DNA of 64,000 nucleotides from Bacteroidales bacterium (GTDB lineage: Bacteria; Bacteroidota; Bacteroidia; Bacteroidales; P3): NCBI GenBank assembly GCA_017561155.1, contig JAFZDP010000029.1, positions 1 to 64,000 of the forward strand. Direction: 5' to 3'. The notes below the pieces were generated by a model that was not told the origin of the DNA, made no database searches, and saw only the letters and a program-made list of their open reading frames with translations. The position numbers and the translations under genes were made by a program. The number at the start of each line of letters is the position of its first letter. Position 1 is the first letter of the stretch. Positions 35,007 to 43,984 of the stretch are shown in pieces.

Positions 35007-36107
35007 TTAAAACATTATACCACAATCGTATGGTACCAACACAGTGCCTGTCATATCTGTTAGGCGATATTCTTCTTGTGTGAATATGAATTTTACGGAT
35101 GTACCTTTTCGTTGCACTTGAACCTTTTCTTCCATCAAGCCCATCCAATCATTCCAAAAATAAGCAGTTAGTTCCGCTGTACTATCGCTTATTATCTCTA
35201 CCTTGTTTTTGATTGGTGTCAACTCTTCCAACTTGTTTATCAGTTCTTGCCCCACTTTATTTCTCCCCACATAAAAGCTTGATATTGCCTCATCTTTTGA
35301 GAACACTAACCACGATTCGCTGTAATAAGCATGCCAAAATTTAAACAAATATCTATTCGACACCTCCAACTGAAAAGCACTCCAAATACCTTCGGGAGTA
35401 AACTCGACATTCATATAATCCAATACGTTTTCACACTCTTTCGATGGTGGATTCTTTCTGTGTTTTCGTTCATCAGCTTTTCTACAATAAAAGTGAGCCA
35501 TACCGGCACCTCCTCCACCTTTATAAAACACATCCAATATATAGCCAGTTTTCATACTTACGCCTTTCAAATGTGTCAACATAGTATCTACTTTTATTCT
35601 CTTTAGTGCATCATAGCCTTTTGGTAATTTGCCTATTTTTTTATCTATCGTCTTGTTTAAACCTTTTATTGCCATTCTATAATCCATGTATATCTCTCTG
35701 TATAAATCACTATAGTCCGGAAAACCTATTTTTACTTGCCGTTCCCAGATACGATTACCATTAATATTATACCAACGGTTATATATCTTCACAGTATCGA
35801 CATTGCAATCGGAATTTATAGTAAGCACAGTATCATAGTTTTCAGCACCAACAGAACGAACTGTCAACATATATCTTCCTTCGGGGATACTATCTATATA
35901 ATACATACCATCAAAATCGGTATGAGAACCTCCTATGCGTATCTTATCGGTGGTATCAGTCAATGTTACATTCAGAAAAGGTGCTGCTTCTAATTTACCT
36001 TCAGAATATTTTTCCACAACGCAGCCTTTTATACTGTACAGTTTTTCCTGTGCAAACGATGCTATAGGCAACAGCATTATTAACAATGTTATAATCTTTT
36101 GTTTCAT
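35007..36107 (-). CDS. Secreted tandem paralogue 3 (CarboxypepD_reg-like)
   Basis: 366 residues, the same architecture as its neighbours: signal peptide ending LPIASFAQ, regulatory-like beta-sandwich, then the conserved unique domain with STAELTAYFWNDWMGL and VLVPYDCGIMF at the end. It is 12 bp from each neighbouring copy. A Gly-rich stretch (FYKGGGGAGMAHFYC) replaces other residues at the same place in the sister proteins, where the sequence is most variable. Confidence 0.82.
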   Translation of the reverse strand: MKQKIITLLIMLLPIASFAQEKLYSIKGCVVEKYSEGKLEAAPFLNVTLTDTTDKIRIGGSHTDFDGMYYIDSIPEGRYMLTVRSVGAENYDTVLTINSDCNVDTVKIYNRWYNINGNRIWERQVKIGFPDYSDLYREIYMDYRMAIKGLNKTIDKKIGKLPKGYDALKRIKVDTMLTHLKGVSMKTGYILDVFYKGGGGAGMAHFYCRKADERKHRKNPPSKECENVLDYMNVEFTPEGIWSAFQLEVSNRYLFKFWHAYYSESWLVFSKDEAISSFYVGRNKVGQELINKLEELTPIKNKVEIISDSTAELTAYFWNDWMGLMEEKVQVQRKGTSVKFIFTQEEYRLTDMTGTVLVPYDCGIMF

Positions 36108-36119
36108 ATAGATGTATGT

Positions 36120-37223
36120 TTAAAACATTATACCACAATCGTAGGGCACAAGCACATTGCCTGTCATATCTGTTAAGCGATGTTCTTCTTGGCTGAATAT
36201 GAATTTCACAGATGTGCCTTTTCGTTTCACTTGAATCTTTTCTTCAATCAAACCTATCCAATTATTCCAAAAATAGGCTGTTATTTCAGCAGTATTTTTG
36301 CTTGTTATCTCTACCTTATTTTTGACAGGTGGCAACTCTTCCAATTTGTTTATCAATTCTTGTGCTATTTTGTTCCTACCTACATAAAAACTTGATATCA
36401 GCTCGTCTTTTATCGAGAATACCGGCCACGATTCGTTATAATAAGCGTGCCAAAATTTAAACAAATATCTATTCGACACCTCCAACTGAAAAGCACTCCA
36501 AATACCTTCGGGAGTAAACTCTACATTCATATATTTTAGTATATTTCTACCCTCTTTCAAAGGTTGTTTCTTGCTTTGTTTTGAATCGTCAACTTTTCTA
36601 CAATAATAATAAATTATACTAGTCATTTCACTTTCATTATAACATATATCCAAAACATAACCGGGCTTCATGCTTACACCTTTCAAATGTGTCAATATTG
36701 TATCTACGTTATTTAGTATCTTTAATGTATCGCAACGTTTGAGTAGATTGTATATTTCTTTAAAATTCTTGTTCAAATCTCTTACAGCCGTTCTATAATC
36801 CATGTATATCTCTCTGTATGAATCAGTATAATCCGGGGTACCTATTTTTACTTGCCTTTCCCATATACGACTACCATTAATATTGTACCAACGATTATAC
36901 ATATTTAATGTGTCGATGGTGCAATCTGAAATTATAGTCAGAACTGTATCATATCTTTCAAACCCGACCGAACTAAACGTCAACATATACCTTCCTTCGT
37001 GAACACTGTCTATATAATACATGCCATCAAAATTGGTTTGACAACCACCTATGTGTATCCTTCCTGTAGTATCAGTTAATCTTACATGCATAAAAGGCTC
37101 TGCTTCAAAATTGCTTTCAGAATACCTTGCTACAACGCATCCTTTTATAGTATACAACTTTTCTTGTGCAAACGATGCTAAAGGTAGCAACATCATTAAC
37201 AATGTTATAATCTTATGTTTCAT
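36120..37223 (-). CDS. Secreted tandem paralogue 2 (CarboxypepD_reg-like)
   Basis: 367 residues. Signal peptide (MKHKIITLLMMLLPLASFAQ), the regulatory-like domain (HIGGCQTNFDGMYYIDSVHE) and the unique domain (VEFTPEGIWSAFQLEVSNRY, AEITAYFWNNWIGL). The middle (residues about 150-215) differs most between copies. The 12-bp spacing to both neighbours suggests one transcript and unit-by-unit duplication. Confidence 0.82.
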   Translation of the reverse strand: MKHKIITLLMMLLPLASFAQEKLYTIKGCVVARYSESNFEAEPFMHVRLTDTTGRIHIGGCQTNFDGMYYIDSVHEGRYMLTFSSVGFERYDTVLTIISDCTIDTLNMYNRWYNINGSRIWERQVKIGTPDYTDSYREIYMDYRTAVRDLNKNFKEIYNLLKRCDTLKILNNVDTILTHLKGVSMKPGYVLDICYNESEMTSIIYYYCRKVDDSKQSKKQPLKEGRNILKYMNVEFTPEGIWSAFQLEVSNRYLFKFWHAYYNESWPVFSIKDELISSFYVGRNKIAQELINKLEELPPVKNKVEITSKNTAEITAYFWNNWIGLIEEKIQVKRKGTSVKFIFSQEEHRLTDMTGNVLVPYDCGIMF

Positions 37224-37235
37224 ATAGATGTATGT

Positions 37236-38372
37236 TTAAAACATTACTCCACAATCGTAGGGTACCAAAACTTTGTATGAGGTACGACTATCAGGATTAT
37301 CTTTTTTATAATAAATAAACCTCACCGTTTCGCCTACACGTTCCACATGTACCTTTTCTTCTGCAAGTCCAACCCATTCATTCCAATAATAAGATGTTAT
37401 GCTTGCATTGTTGGAATCTATTATTTCTACTTTATTTTTGATTGGTGCAAAAATACTCAAATTATTCCACGTTGTTGAATCTTCTATATCATACTTAGAC
37501 AATGGAGAAATTATTTCATCTTTTACAGAAAACACCTGCCATGATACGCCATAATAAGAATGCCAAAATTTAAGCATATATCTGCCTGACACCTCTAATT
37601 GGAAAGCACTCCATATACCTTCGGGGGTGAACTCTACATTCATATAATCCAATATGTTTTCAAACTCCTTTGAAGGTGGGTTCTTTATCGGCTTTGGTTC
37701 ATCAGATCGGCGACAATAATAATATGCTACACCTCCAAACCAATTGGTTACATAAAACACATCCAACACATAACCCGGTTTTAAACTCACTCCTTTCAGG
37801 TGGTTCAACATGGTATCTACATTATCTATACTATCAAACACATCATAACATTCAGTTATAGATTTAGATTCAGAGCCAAATTTAGATTCAGACAAACAAG
37901 ATATTTGTTTTTCCAATGTTTTGTTTAATTCCATTACGGACTTTCTATAGTCTATATATATCTCTCGGCAGAAATCACTGTAATCAGGTGTTTTCATTCT
38001 ACATTGTCTTTGCCAAATATAGTGATCTGAAATATTATCATAATAATTGGACACTCTCAACGTATCGAAACAGCAATCAGTGTTTATGGTTATTATAGTA
38101 TCTGAATAGTCACCAAAACGTTCTGCAAAAACCAGTCTGTATGTTCCTTTGGGAATACCAACAACTTCAAATCTATTATCCTCTATCTTTGAATCAACAA
38201 TAAGACTATCTTCAATATTTAGCACTTTCAAATAATCATACTCCCTATACCAACGAGTATTCTTTACAATTCCACTAATAGTAACGGTATTAGCAGTATC
38301 TTTTGCCTCTATAGCAAACGAATTAAATCCCACCGCAATTACAAGCGTAATAAAAATAACTAACTTTTTCAT
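37236..38372 (-). CDS. Secreted tandem paralogue 1, most diverged
   Basis: 378 residues. Signal peptide (MKKLVIFITLVIAVGFNSFA). The N-terminal beta-sandwich is diverged (TVTISGIVKNTRW, IPKGTYRLVFAERFG). The C-terminal domain is the shared one (VEFTPEGIWSAFQLEVSGRY, VLVPYDCGVMF). Promoter-proximal gene of the four-copy operon, and probably the oldest branch because it differs most. Function unknown. Confidence 0.82.
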   Translation of the reverse strand: MKKLVIFITLVIAVGFNSFAIEAKDTANTVTISGIVKNTRWYREYDYLKVLNIEDSLIVDSKIEDNRFEVVGIPKGTYRLVFAERFGDYSDTIITINTDCCFDTLRVSNYYDNISDHYIWQRQCRMKTPDYSDFCREIYIDYRKSVMELNKTLEKQISCLSESKFGSESKSITECYDVFDSIDNVDTMLNHLKGVSLKPGYVLDVFYVTNWFGGVAYYYCRRSDEPKPIKNPPSKEFENILDYMNVEFTPEGIWSAFQLEVSGRYMLKFWHSYYGVSWQVFSVKDEIISPLSKYDIEDSTTWNNLSIFAPIKNKVEIIDSNNASITSYYWNEWVGLAEEKVHVERVGETVRFIYYKKDNPDSRTSYKVLVPYDCGVMF

Positions 38373-38532
38373 TTCTAACTATTCTTTAATCCAACTTCTG
38401 AAAAATCCATATTCAGAAGTATTATAATTCTACTTAATAAACTTTTGCGTCGTTGCCTTTATTTATCAAACATTCTAACTTACAGCAACTTTTTCATCTA
38501 TCATGCTATTGCAGCTGTAATGTAACGAGCTA

Positions 38533-38564
38533 CAAAGTTACATATTTTATCCAATATAATCCAA
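38533..38564 (-). promoter_or_regulatory. Promoter of the four-paralogue operon
   Basis: TTG (38562-38564) and TAACTTTG (38533-38540) lie 21 bp apart on the minus strand, leaving a leader of about 150 bases. The gap 38373-38705 holds this and the divergent promoter at 38614-38644. Confidence 0.6.
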
Positions 38565-38613
38565 CTGCTACACGAAATATATTTTGCATAATTGAGTTTC
38601 TGATTTATATTGG

Positions 38614-38644
38614 TTTGCGAATATGGCAAAAAGATGTACTTTTG
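38614..38644 (+). promoter_or_regulatory. Promoter of the MBL hydrolase gene
   Basis: TTTG (38614-38617) and TACTTTTG (38637-38644), 19 bp apart. Confidence 0.75.
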
Positions 38645-38705
38645 CACTACAAAATACTGATAAAAACATATTGAAAATATGTTACAAACGACAGCAAAAT
38701 AGTAG

Positions 38706-39779
38706 ATGAAAACAAGAAAGAAAATCTCAAAAACTATGAAAATACTAATATCGTTGATAGTAATTGCCACAGCAGGAGTCGTGGGCATTGGTAATATAAA
38801 AAGTTTGGGTAAACTCCCCAAAGGCGAACGCTTGAAACGAGTAGAAGCATCGAAAAACTATCGAGATGGAAAGTTTGTAAACAAAGAGCACACCCCTCAG
38901 TTCGAACATACAACAGATTCTGATTCAACTGATAGTTTACATAACAAAAAAGAAAATAGAAAACCTACACATATTGTAGAGGCCATAAAAACCGACTTAC
39001 ATTCGATAGACAAAGACAGTAATATAATAGTATGGTTTGGGCACTCGTCGTACTATATACAACTTGACGGAAAAAGATACCTTATAGACCCTGTGTTTTA
39101 TACAGCCTCTCCGGTATCTTTCATTATGAAACCATTCCCGGGCACCGATATATACAAACCTTGCGATATTCCCGACATAGACTATCTAATAATAACCCAC
39201 GACCATTGGGATCACCTTGACTACAAAACAGTAACAGAACTGAGAGATAGAACTGCCAATATAGTTTGTCCACTTGGTGTGGGACAGCATTTCGAGTATT
39301 GGAAATTCGACACAAACAAGATAATAGAACTAGATTGGGATGAATGCAGCACAGCCAACGACCAATTGAAAATACACTGTCTGCCTGCCAGACACTTCTC
39401 TAACCGAAGTTTGCGAATGAATAGAACACTATGGGCATCGTTTCTCATACAATCGCAGTCCTATACCATATACATAGGTGGCGATAGTGGTTACGGGAAA
39501 CACTACAAAGAAATAGGCGAACGATTCCCCGATATAGACCTTGCACTGCTGGAAAACGGACAGTACAACATAAAGTGGCAATACATTCATCTTATGCCAC
39601 ACCTTATGCCCAAAGCAGCCAAAGAGTTAGGTGCAAGACGTTTCATAACAGGACATCATCTGAAATTTGCCTTATCCGAACACTCATGGAACGAACCCTA
39701 CAAAAACATCGAGGCTATGAGAGCCGAAGGACTGGATGTGATAGACCCAAAGATAGGCGAAGTTGTAGAACTTAAATAA
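38706..39779 (+). CDS. NAPE-PLD/UlaG-like MBL hydrolase, membrane-anchored
   Basis: 357 residues. One N-terminal membrane segment (MKILISLIVIATAGVVGIG; the Met at 38736 is an alternative start). MBL motifs: WFGHSSYYIQ, ITHDHWDHLD, LPARHFSNR, YIGGDSGYG and FITGHHLKF. This pattern fits bacterial homologues of N-acylphosphatidylethanolamine phospholipase D. A membrane-near phosphodiesterase acting on lipids is plausible but unproved. It is followed by a long hairpin. Confidence 0.85.
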   Translation: MKTRKKISKTMKILISLIVIATAGVVGIGNIKSLGKLPKGERLKRVEASKNYRDGKFVNKEHTPQFEHTTDSDSTDSLHNKKENRKPTHIVEAIKTDLHSIDKDSNIIVWFGHSSYYIQLDGKRYLIDPVFYTASPVSFIMKPFPGTDIYKPCDIPDIDYLIITHDHWDHLDYKTVTELRDRTANIVCPLGVGQHFEYWKFDTNKIIELDWDECSTANDQLKIHCLPARHFSNRSLRMNRTLWASFLIQSQSYTIYIGGDSGYGKHYKEIGERFPDIDLALLENGQYNIKWQYIHLMPHLMPKAAKELGARRFITGHHLKFALSEHSWNEPYKNIEAMRAEGLDVIDPKIGEVVELK

Positions 39780-39792
39780 TATATATATACCC

Positions 39793-39842
39793 ATCAAATA
39801 ACCCATATTAGTTATACCCATAACTAATATGGGTTATTTGAT
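39793..39842. terminator. Perfect 23-bp hairpin
   Basis: A perfect 23-bp stem with a 4-base ACCC loop between two plus-strand genes. It carries AATAACCCATATTAGTTAT in the left arm. Probably a terminator of the MBL gene, although longer and more perfect than usual. Confidence 0.7.
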
Positions 39843-39909
39843 TATACCATATAGGTTAATTGCACTATATCCACGCCCCAAATGCGACATCACGAAAAGT
39901 AAAAATATA

Positions 39910-39941
39910 TTTGTGTATGTGCCGAAAAAGATGTACTTTTG
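39910..39941 (+). promoter_or_regulatory. Promoter of the secreted gene at 39965
   Basis: TTTG (39910-39913) and TACTTTTG (39934-39941), 20 bp apart, supporting the start at 39965. Confidence 0.75.
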
Positions 39942-39964
39942 CAAACACTAAAACACTTATAAAA

Positions 39965-41251
39965 ATGAAAAAAATATCGATATACCTATTACTATTAGCA
40001 AGCTGTTTTGCAGCTTTTTCTCAGTCTGATATCAGCAACGAAGCCAAATATTGGAACTACCGAAACAACTTAAAGCAACGCTTTATGTACTATACTAAAA
40101 ATCCTGATATAAAAGGTTCGCATCTCCCTGTCGAACTCATAAAAATAGATTCAAAAAAGCAAACTACTGCATATTGGGCCGATGCCACTTGGTGGCAGGG
40201 ACATTATATTGCCATGCTTGCATTGGAATACAAACGCCTTCAACTACAAGGTTTACCCACCGATAGCACTTTGCAAGAATTAAAATGGGCTGTAAAAACA
40301 CTTATACGTCTGGATAAATATGCCGAAAGCTATTGGAATGGAAAAGATACACTTGATGGTTTCTTTCTTCGCGATGATGTGCCGGCCGACTTAAATACCG
40401 CCATGAATGTAGATATTATAGACAGCGATTACGAATCGAAGCTGGGCGATACCACAACACTGAGCAATGCTCCATCGCAAGATCAAATTTGGGCTTGTTA
40501 TTTAGGTTTTGCCCTTGTGGTGAAATTAGTCGATAACCAAGAATTAGTTGATGATGTTACATCGCTGACAAAAAGCTTTATACATACTATGAATTACACC
40601 AACAATAAAGGTGGAAAATCGTGGGAGATAATAAATCCGACCACCGGTCAGCTGATACAAAAAAGTGGAGACATAAAGTGGTTGCAACACGGACATGTGC
40701 TAGCCGGCGAATACATAACCAACCAAGACCTACACTTTGGAAAGTCAAACACCACTGTATGGAAAACAGTATGGCGATTTGTACAAAACAACTGTTTGAT
40801 GAACAAAACAGGTAACTTTGTGTGGTATGGTATATATTGTTGTTCTGTAGTAGGTAACGATTGGGGACGAGGTGCAGATAACTGCTACGATTGGATAACC
40901 AAACAAGGACAAAAAATACAAAAAATGCGTCCCGATTTGCAACAAGAAATCATATTCCCTCATCTTCCACTTATTGCAGCTATACTGCATGGCTACGAAG
41001 GCAACGACCCCATACCGGCACAAATATATGAGCAGTATCTGAATTCGGCACCGGTAGATGGTGGGTATAAGATACGTACAAACAATACCATAGAAAGCTC
41101 GCAAGCACCATGGCATTCGCTATCGTTGTTCTGTCCGTGGCACTTGAACGACTATGGCTACTTTAATATGATAGACTATATGCTTTTGTACAATGCATAC
41201 CACATTGTATACAAAATGAACGTACCCGAATTTGAAGTGTTCTACAAATAG
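39965..41251 (+). CDS. Secreted protein of unknown function, possibly alpha-toroid hydrolase
   Basis: 428 residues from the ATG at 39965, which opens a signal peptide (MKKISIYLLLLASCFAAFSQ); the LASC could also be a lipobox. The mature part is helical with many aromatic residues (YWADATWWQGHYIAML, SQDQIWACYLGF, NFVWYGIYCCSVVGNDWGRG, APWHSLSLFCPWHLND). The pattern of paired helices with Trp/Asp-rich loops recalls alpha/alpha-barrel glycosidases, but no family motif is certain. Confidence 0.75.
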   Translation: MKKISIYLLLLASCFAAFSQSDISNEAKYWNYRNNLKQRFMYYTKNPDIKGSHLPVELIKIDSKKQTTAYWADATWWQGHYIAMLALEYKRLQLQGLPTDSTLQELKWAVKTLIRLDKYAESYWNGKDTLDGFFLRDDVPADLNTAMNVDIIDSDYESKLGDTTTLSNAPSQDQIWACYLGFALVVKLVDNQELVDDVTSLTKSFIHTMNYTNNKGGKSWEIINPTTGQLIQKSGDIKWLQHGHVLAGEYITNQDLHFGKSNTTVWKTVWRFVQNNCLMNKTGNFVWYGIYCCSVVGNDWGRGADNCYDWITKQGQKIQKMRPDLQQEIIFPHLPLIAAILHGYEGNDPIPAQIYEQYLNSAPVDGGYKIRTNNTIESSQAPWHSLSLFCPWHLNDYGYFNMIDYMLLYNAYHIVYKMNVPEFEVFYK

Positions 41252-41474
41252 AAACACAATATCAAAAAAACATGAATACACACATATCAAAGTATCGGTT
41301 TAAGATATAATGATAAAATATTTGTTTATCAAACAAGTATTAATCAAATAAAGATAAAATTAAACTCTACTTGATGTGCAACAACCGATATTATTATAGA
41401 CAATAATAATAGAACCTTTTTTCCTTATTGTTTGTTATAACTTGGACTTTTTTAACATAGAAAAAGATAAACCA

Positions 41475-42935
41475 ATGAACAGCAATAAGGAAAAAATTAT
41501 ATCAGCCAAAGTGGCAATAATACCATTTGTAGTACTATTGTTTGTGCTAATATTTGTCATCAAAAACTTTGGCGATAGTGCTTTGGAAGGCGCAAGTCAA
41601 GTGTCGCTACTTATAGCTTCGGCTGTATGTGTGGCTATATCGATGATTTTTTACAAAATCCCTTGGACGCAACTGGAAGAAACCCTGGTAAGCAATATCA
41701 AAAGTGTTGGTTCGGCAGTTATCATGTTGTTGCTTATTGGAGGTATCAGCAGCACTTGGATGCTTAGCGGTGTAGTACCCACACTGATATACTACGGACT
41801 ACAAATTATCAACCCTAAGATATTTCTGTTCGCATCGTGTATTATCAGTGCTTTGGTGTCGCTACTGGTAGGCAGCTCGTGGACTACTATTGCTACTATA
41901 GGTATTGCTTTAGTTGGAATAGGCAACAGTCTTGGTTTTGAATCTTATTGGATAGCCGGAGCAGTGATATCGGGTGCTTATTTCGGCGATAAAATCTCCC
42001 CACTTTCAGACACTACCATATTGGCATCGTCATCGGCCGGTGCTGAATTGTTTCCGCATATTAGATATATGCTTGTTACCACTATTCCTTCTTTTGTCAT
42101 CTCTTTGATAATATTCCTGGTGGCAGGCTTTGCAAAGTCGGCAGCAGGGGCAGATTCATCTACCGATTTTTTGTTTGCACTTACAAACACATTTACCATT
42201 TCTCCATGGCTGCTAACAGTACCATTGCTTACGGGTGTACTCATTGCCTTCAAACTTCCTGCACTCATTACTCTGTTTGCATCTATTTTATTTGCATCAA
42301 TAGCCATGATAATATCTCAACCACAGATAATAGCGACTATTACTTCGAGTAGCGATTTATCGGTAAACACCACTGCTGTAGCTGTATTTAAAAGCTTATA
42401 CGCACATATAGATATAGAAACCAACAACACTATGCTGAACACGCTTGTGGCTACAAAAGGTATGAGTGGAATGCTAAACACAATATGGTTGATAATATGC
42501 GCTATGTGTTTTGGTGGAGTTATGGTGGGTAGCGGAATGATAAAAAGCATAACAACTATGATAATACGCTATGTAAAAGGCAGAGCCGCCATAGTATCGT
42601 CAACGGTATTTACCGGACTTTTTTGCAATATATGCCTTGCAGATCAATATTTATCCATAATATTAACCAATAGTTTGTTCAAGGATTTCTACGAAAAGAA
42701 AGGTTACGAAGCCCGTCTTTTGAGCAGATCGACAGAAGACTCCGCCACAGTAACCAGTGTGATTATACCATGGAACTCGTGCGGTGTAACACAAGCCACC
42801 ATACTAAACGTAACCACATTGGCATATCTGCCATACTGTTTTTTCAATATAATAAGCCCAATCATGTCTATAATAATAGCAATAATCGGTTACCGTATAA
42901 CTCCTCCAACACCGGAACAAGACTCAAAACAATAA
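41475..42935 (+). CDS. nhaC: NhaC family Na+/H+ antiporter
   Basis: 486 residues from the ATG at 41475. About 12 membrane segments. NhaC motifs include GAYFGDKISPLSDTT and the ending ATVTSVIIPWNSCG. It exchanges sodium for protons across the inner membrane, for pH and salt balance; some relatives swap malate/lactate or amino acids. A TTG start at 41442 is possible but less likely. Confidence 0.88.
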   Translation: MNSNKEKIISAKVAIIPFVVLLFVLIFVIKNFGDSALEGASQVSLLIASAVCVAISMIFYKIPWTQLEETLVSNIKSVGSAVIMLLLIGGISSTWMLSGVVPTLIYYGLQIINPKIFLFASCIISALVSLLVGSSWTTIATIGIALVGIGNSLGFESYWIAGAVISGAYFGDKISPLSDTTILASSSAGAELFPHIRYMLVTTIPSFVISLIIFLVAGFAKSAAGADSSTDFLFALTNTFTISPWLLTVPLLTGVLIAFKLPALITLFASILFASIAMIISQPQIIATITSSSDLSVNTTAVAVFKSLYAHIDIETNNTMLNTLVATKGMSGMLNTIWLIICAMCFGGVMVGSGMIKSITTMIIRYVKGRAAIVSSTVFTGLFCNICLADQYLSIILTNSLFKDFYEKKGYEARLLSRSTEDSATVTSVIIPWNSCGVTQATILNVTTLAYLPYCFFNIISPIMSIIIAIIGYRITPPTPEQDSKQ

Positions 42936-43118
42936 CCCCCTACCCTCCTACCACTTTGCATTGCAAACAAAAAACGACAGAATATCCAAACGGCAAAATG
43001 AAAACAAGTTGAGTTCTTTGCCGTTTTATTTTTGCCATATTGCCACACGATATAGATAAAACACAATAAATGCAACACAGATTCGTTTAGTTAACCTAAA
43101 CAAGGATTATTACTATAT

Positions 43119-43442
43119 ATGAACAATATTATATGGCTTTTGACGATGATACCAAACAGTATATTATTTACAGGTATAGGTATTTATGCATGGAAAAGAA
43201 AAGAACCTATGTGGTTTTGGATGGGCAAATCTGTCAGCAAAGAAGAAATCACCGATGTGAAGGCATATAATCGTGCCAATGGGATAATGTGGCTCTTATT
43301 CTCATTGATATTCTGGATATTTACAATTATTGGTATATTTGATATCAATTGGGCAGCGGAAATTATAGCAAGAGTCATGTTTGTATCTATAACATTGCTC
43401 GTTATTTCATATATCTGTATATACAAGAAATATAAGGCATAA
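43119..43442 (+). CDS. Small membrane protein (three predicted segments)
   Basis: 107 residues. Predicted membrane spans near residues 4-23, 56-74 and 82-101, with a charged loop between the first two (RKEPMWFWMGKSVSKEEITD) and KAYNRANGIMW before the second. It resembles the loosely defined DUF3784-type small membrane proteins. Followed by a terminator. Function unknown. Confidence 0.65.
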   Translation: MNNIIWLLTMIPNSILFTGIGIYAWKRKEPMWFWMGKSVSKEEITDVKAYNRANGIMWLLFSLIFWIFTIIGIFDINWAAEIIARVMFVSITLLVISYICIYKKYKA

Positions 43443-43480
43443 CCCTACTTATACATAAGTAAAACACTTGAAAAATATAT

Positions 43481-43520
43481 ACCGAACTTGTAGCAGATAT
43501 ATACGAGTTCGGTTTTTCTT
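43481..43520 (+). terminator. Terminator after the small membrane gene
   Basis: ACCGAACT pairs with AGTTCGGT, followed by TTTTT. Confidence 0.75.
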
Positions 43521-43542
43521 GTTATGCAAAGATGATGTAGTA

Positions 43543-43581
43543 ATAAAAAAAAGAAACCTTGTAAGCATTCTTACAAGGTTT
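43543..43581 (-). terminator. Terminator of tRNA-Ser
   Basis: A 12-bp stem (AAACCTTGTAAG with its complement), CATT-type loop, and on the minus strand a T-rich tail, 9 bp after the tRNA. Confidence 0.82.
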
Positions 43582-43589
43582 TTCTCCTG

Positions 43590-43674
43590 CGGAAAGAGAG
43601 GGATTCGAACCCCCGGACCCGTGAAGATCAACGGTTTTCAAGACCGCCGCATTCGACCACTCTGCCATCTTTCC
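43590..43674 (-). tRNA. tRNA-Ser(UGA)
   Basis: 85 nt on the minus strand including the G discriminator. A 7-bp acceptor stem (GGAAAGA with TCTTTCC), anticodon loop CTTGAAA with anticodon TGA, a long variable arm as expected for serine, and the T arm GGGTTCGAATCCC-type. CCA is not encoded. Confidence 0.95.
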
Positions 43675-43679
43675 GTCTG

Positions 43680-43710
43680 CAAAGATACGAACTTTTTTCA
43701 TTCCTGCAAA
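43680..43710 (-). promoter_or_regulatory. Promoter of tRNA-Ser, very close to the tRNA
   Basis: TTTG (43707-43710) and TATCTTTG (43680-43687) on the minus strand, 19 bp apart. The box ends five bases before the tRNA 5' end. The rest of 43711-43925 is AT-rich with nothing else supported. Confidence 0.8.
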
Positions 43711-43928
43711 ATATTTTTTCATTTTATTTTTTATATAACTGATATACAAGAAAATATTTTTCCATTTTTATATATTTCAACGCTGTAATATTAGTGGTTT
43801 CTAACCAAAATAGCACCGTTTTGACACCCAAAATGCACAAAAATACAAGAAATTGTTTTTATACACTGATATATAACATTATGCGTTATTTTCAACCATA
43901 TTTTAGCCTACTTTTCTACATATAAAAA

Positions 43929-43957
43929 CGAGGACCGAATCTTAGTTCGCGTCCTCG
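43929..43957 (-). terminator. Terminator of the permease gene
   Basis: CGAGGAC and GTCCTCG with further inner pairing, followed on the minus strand by GTTTTTATA. Confidence 0.75.
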
Positions 43958-43984
43958 CAGTACTGGCAAATAAGTAAAGAATAT

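Noticed and set aside
25857..38372. Prophage or integrative element
   Set aside because: No integrase, relaxase, portal or structural gene is present, and no tRNA with a duplicated end is nearby.
43585..43788. Protein frames over the tRNA-Ser region
   Set aside because: The tRNA with its own promoter and terminator explains this segment.
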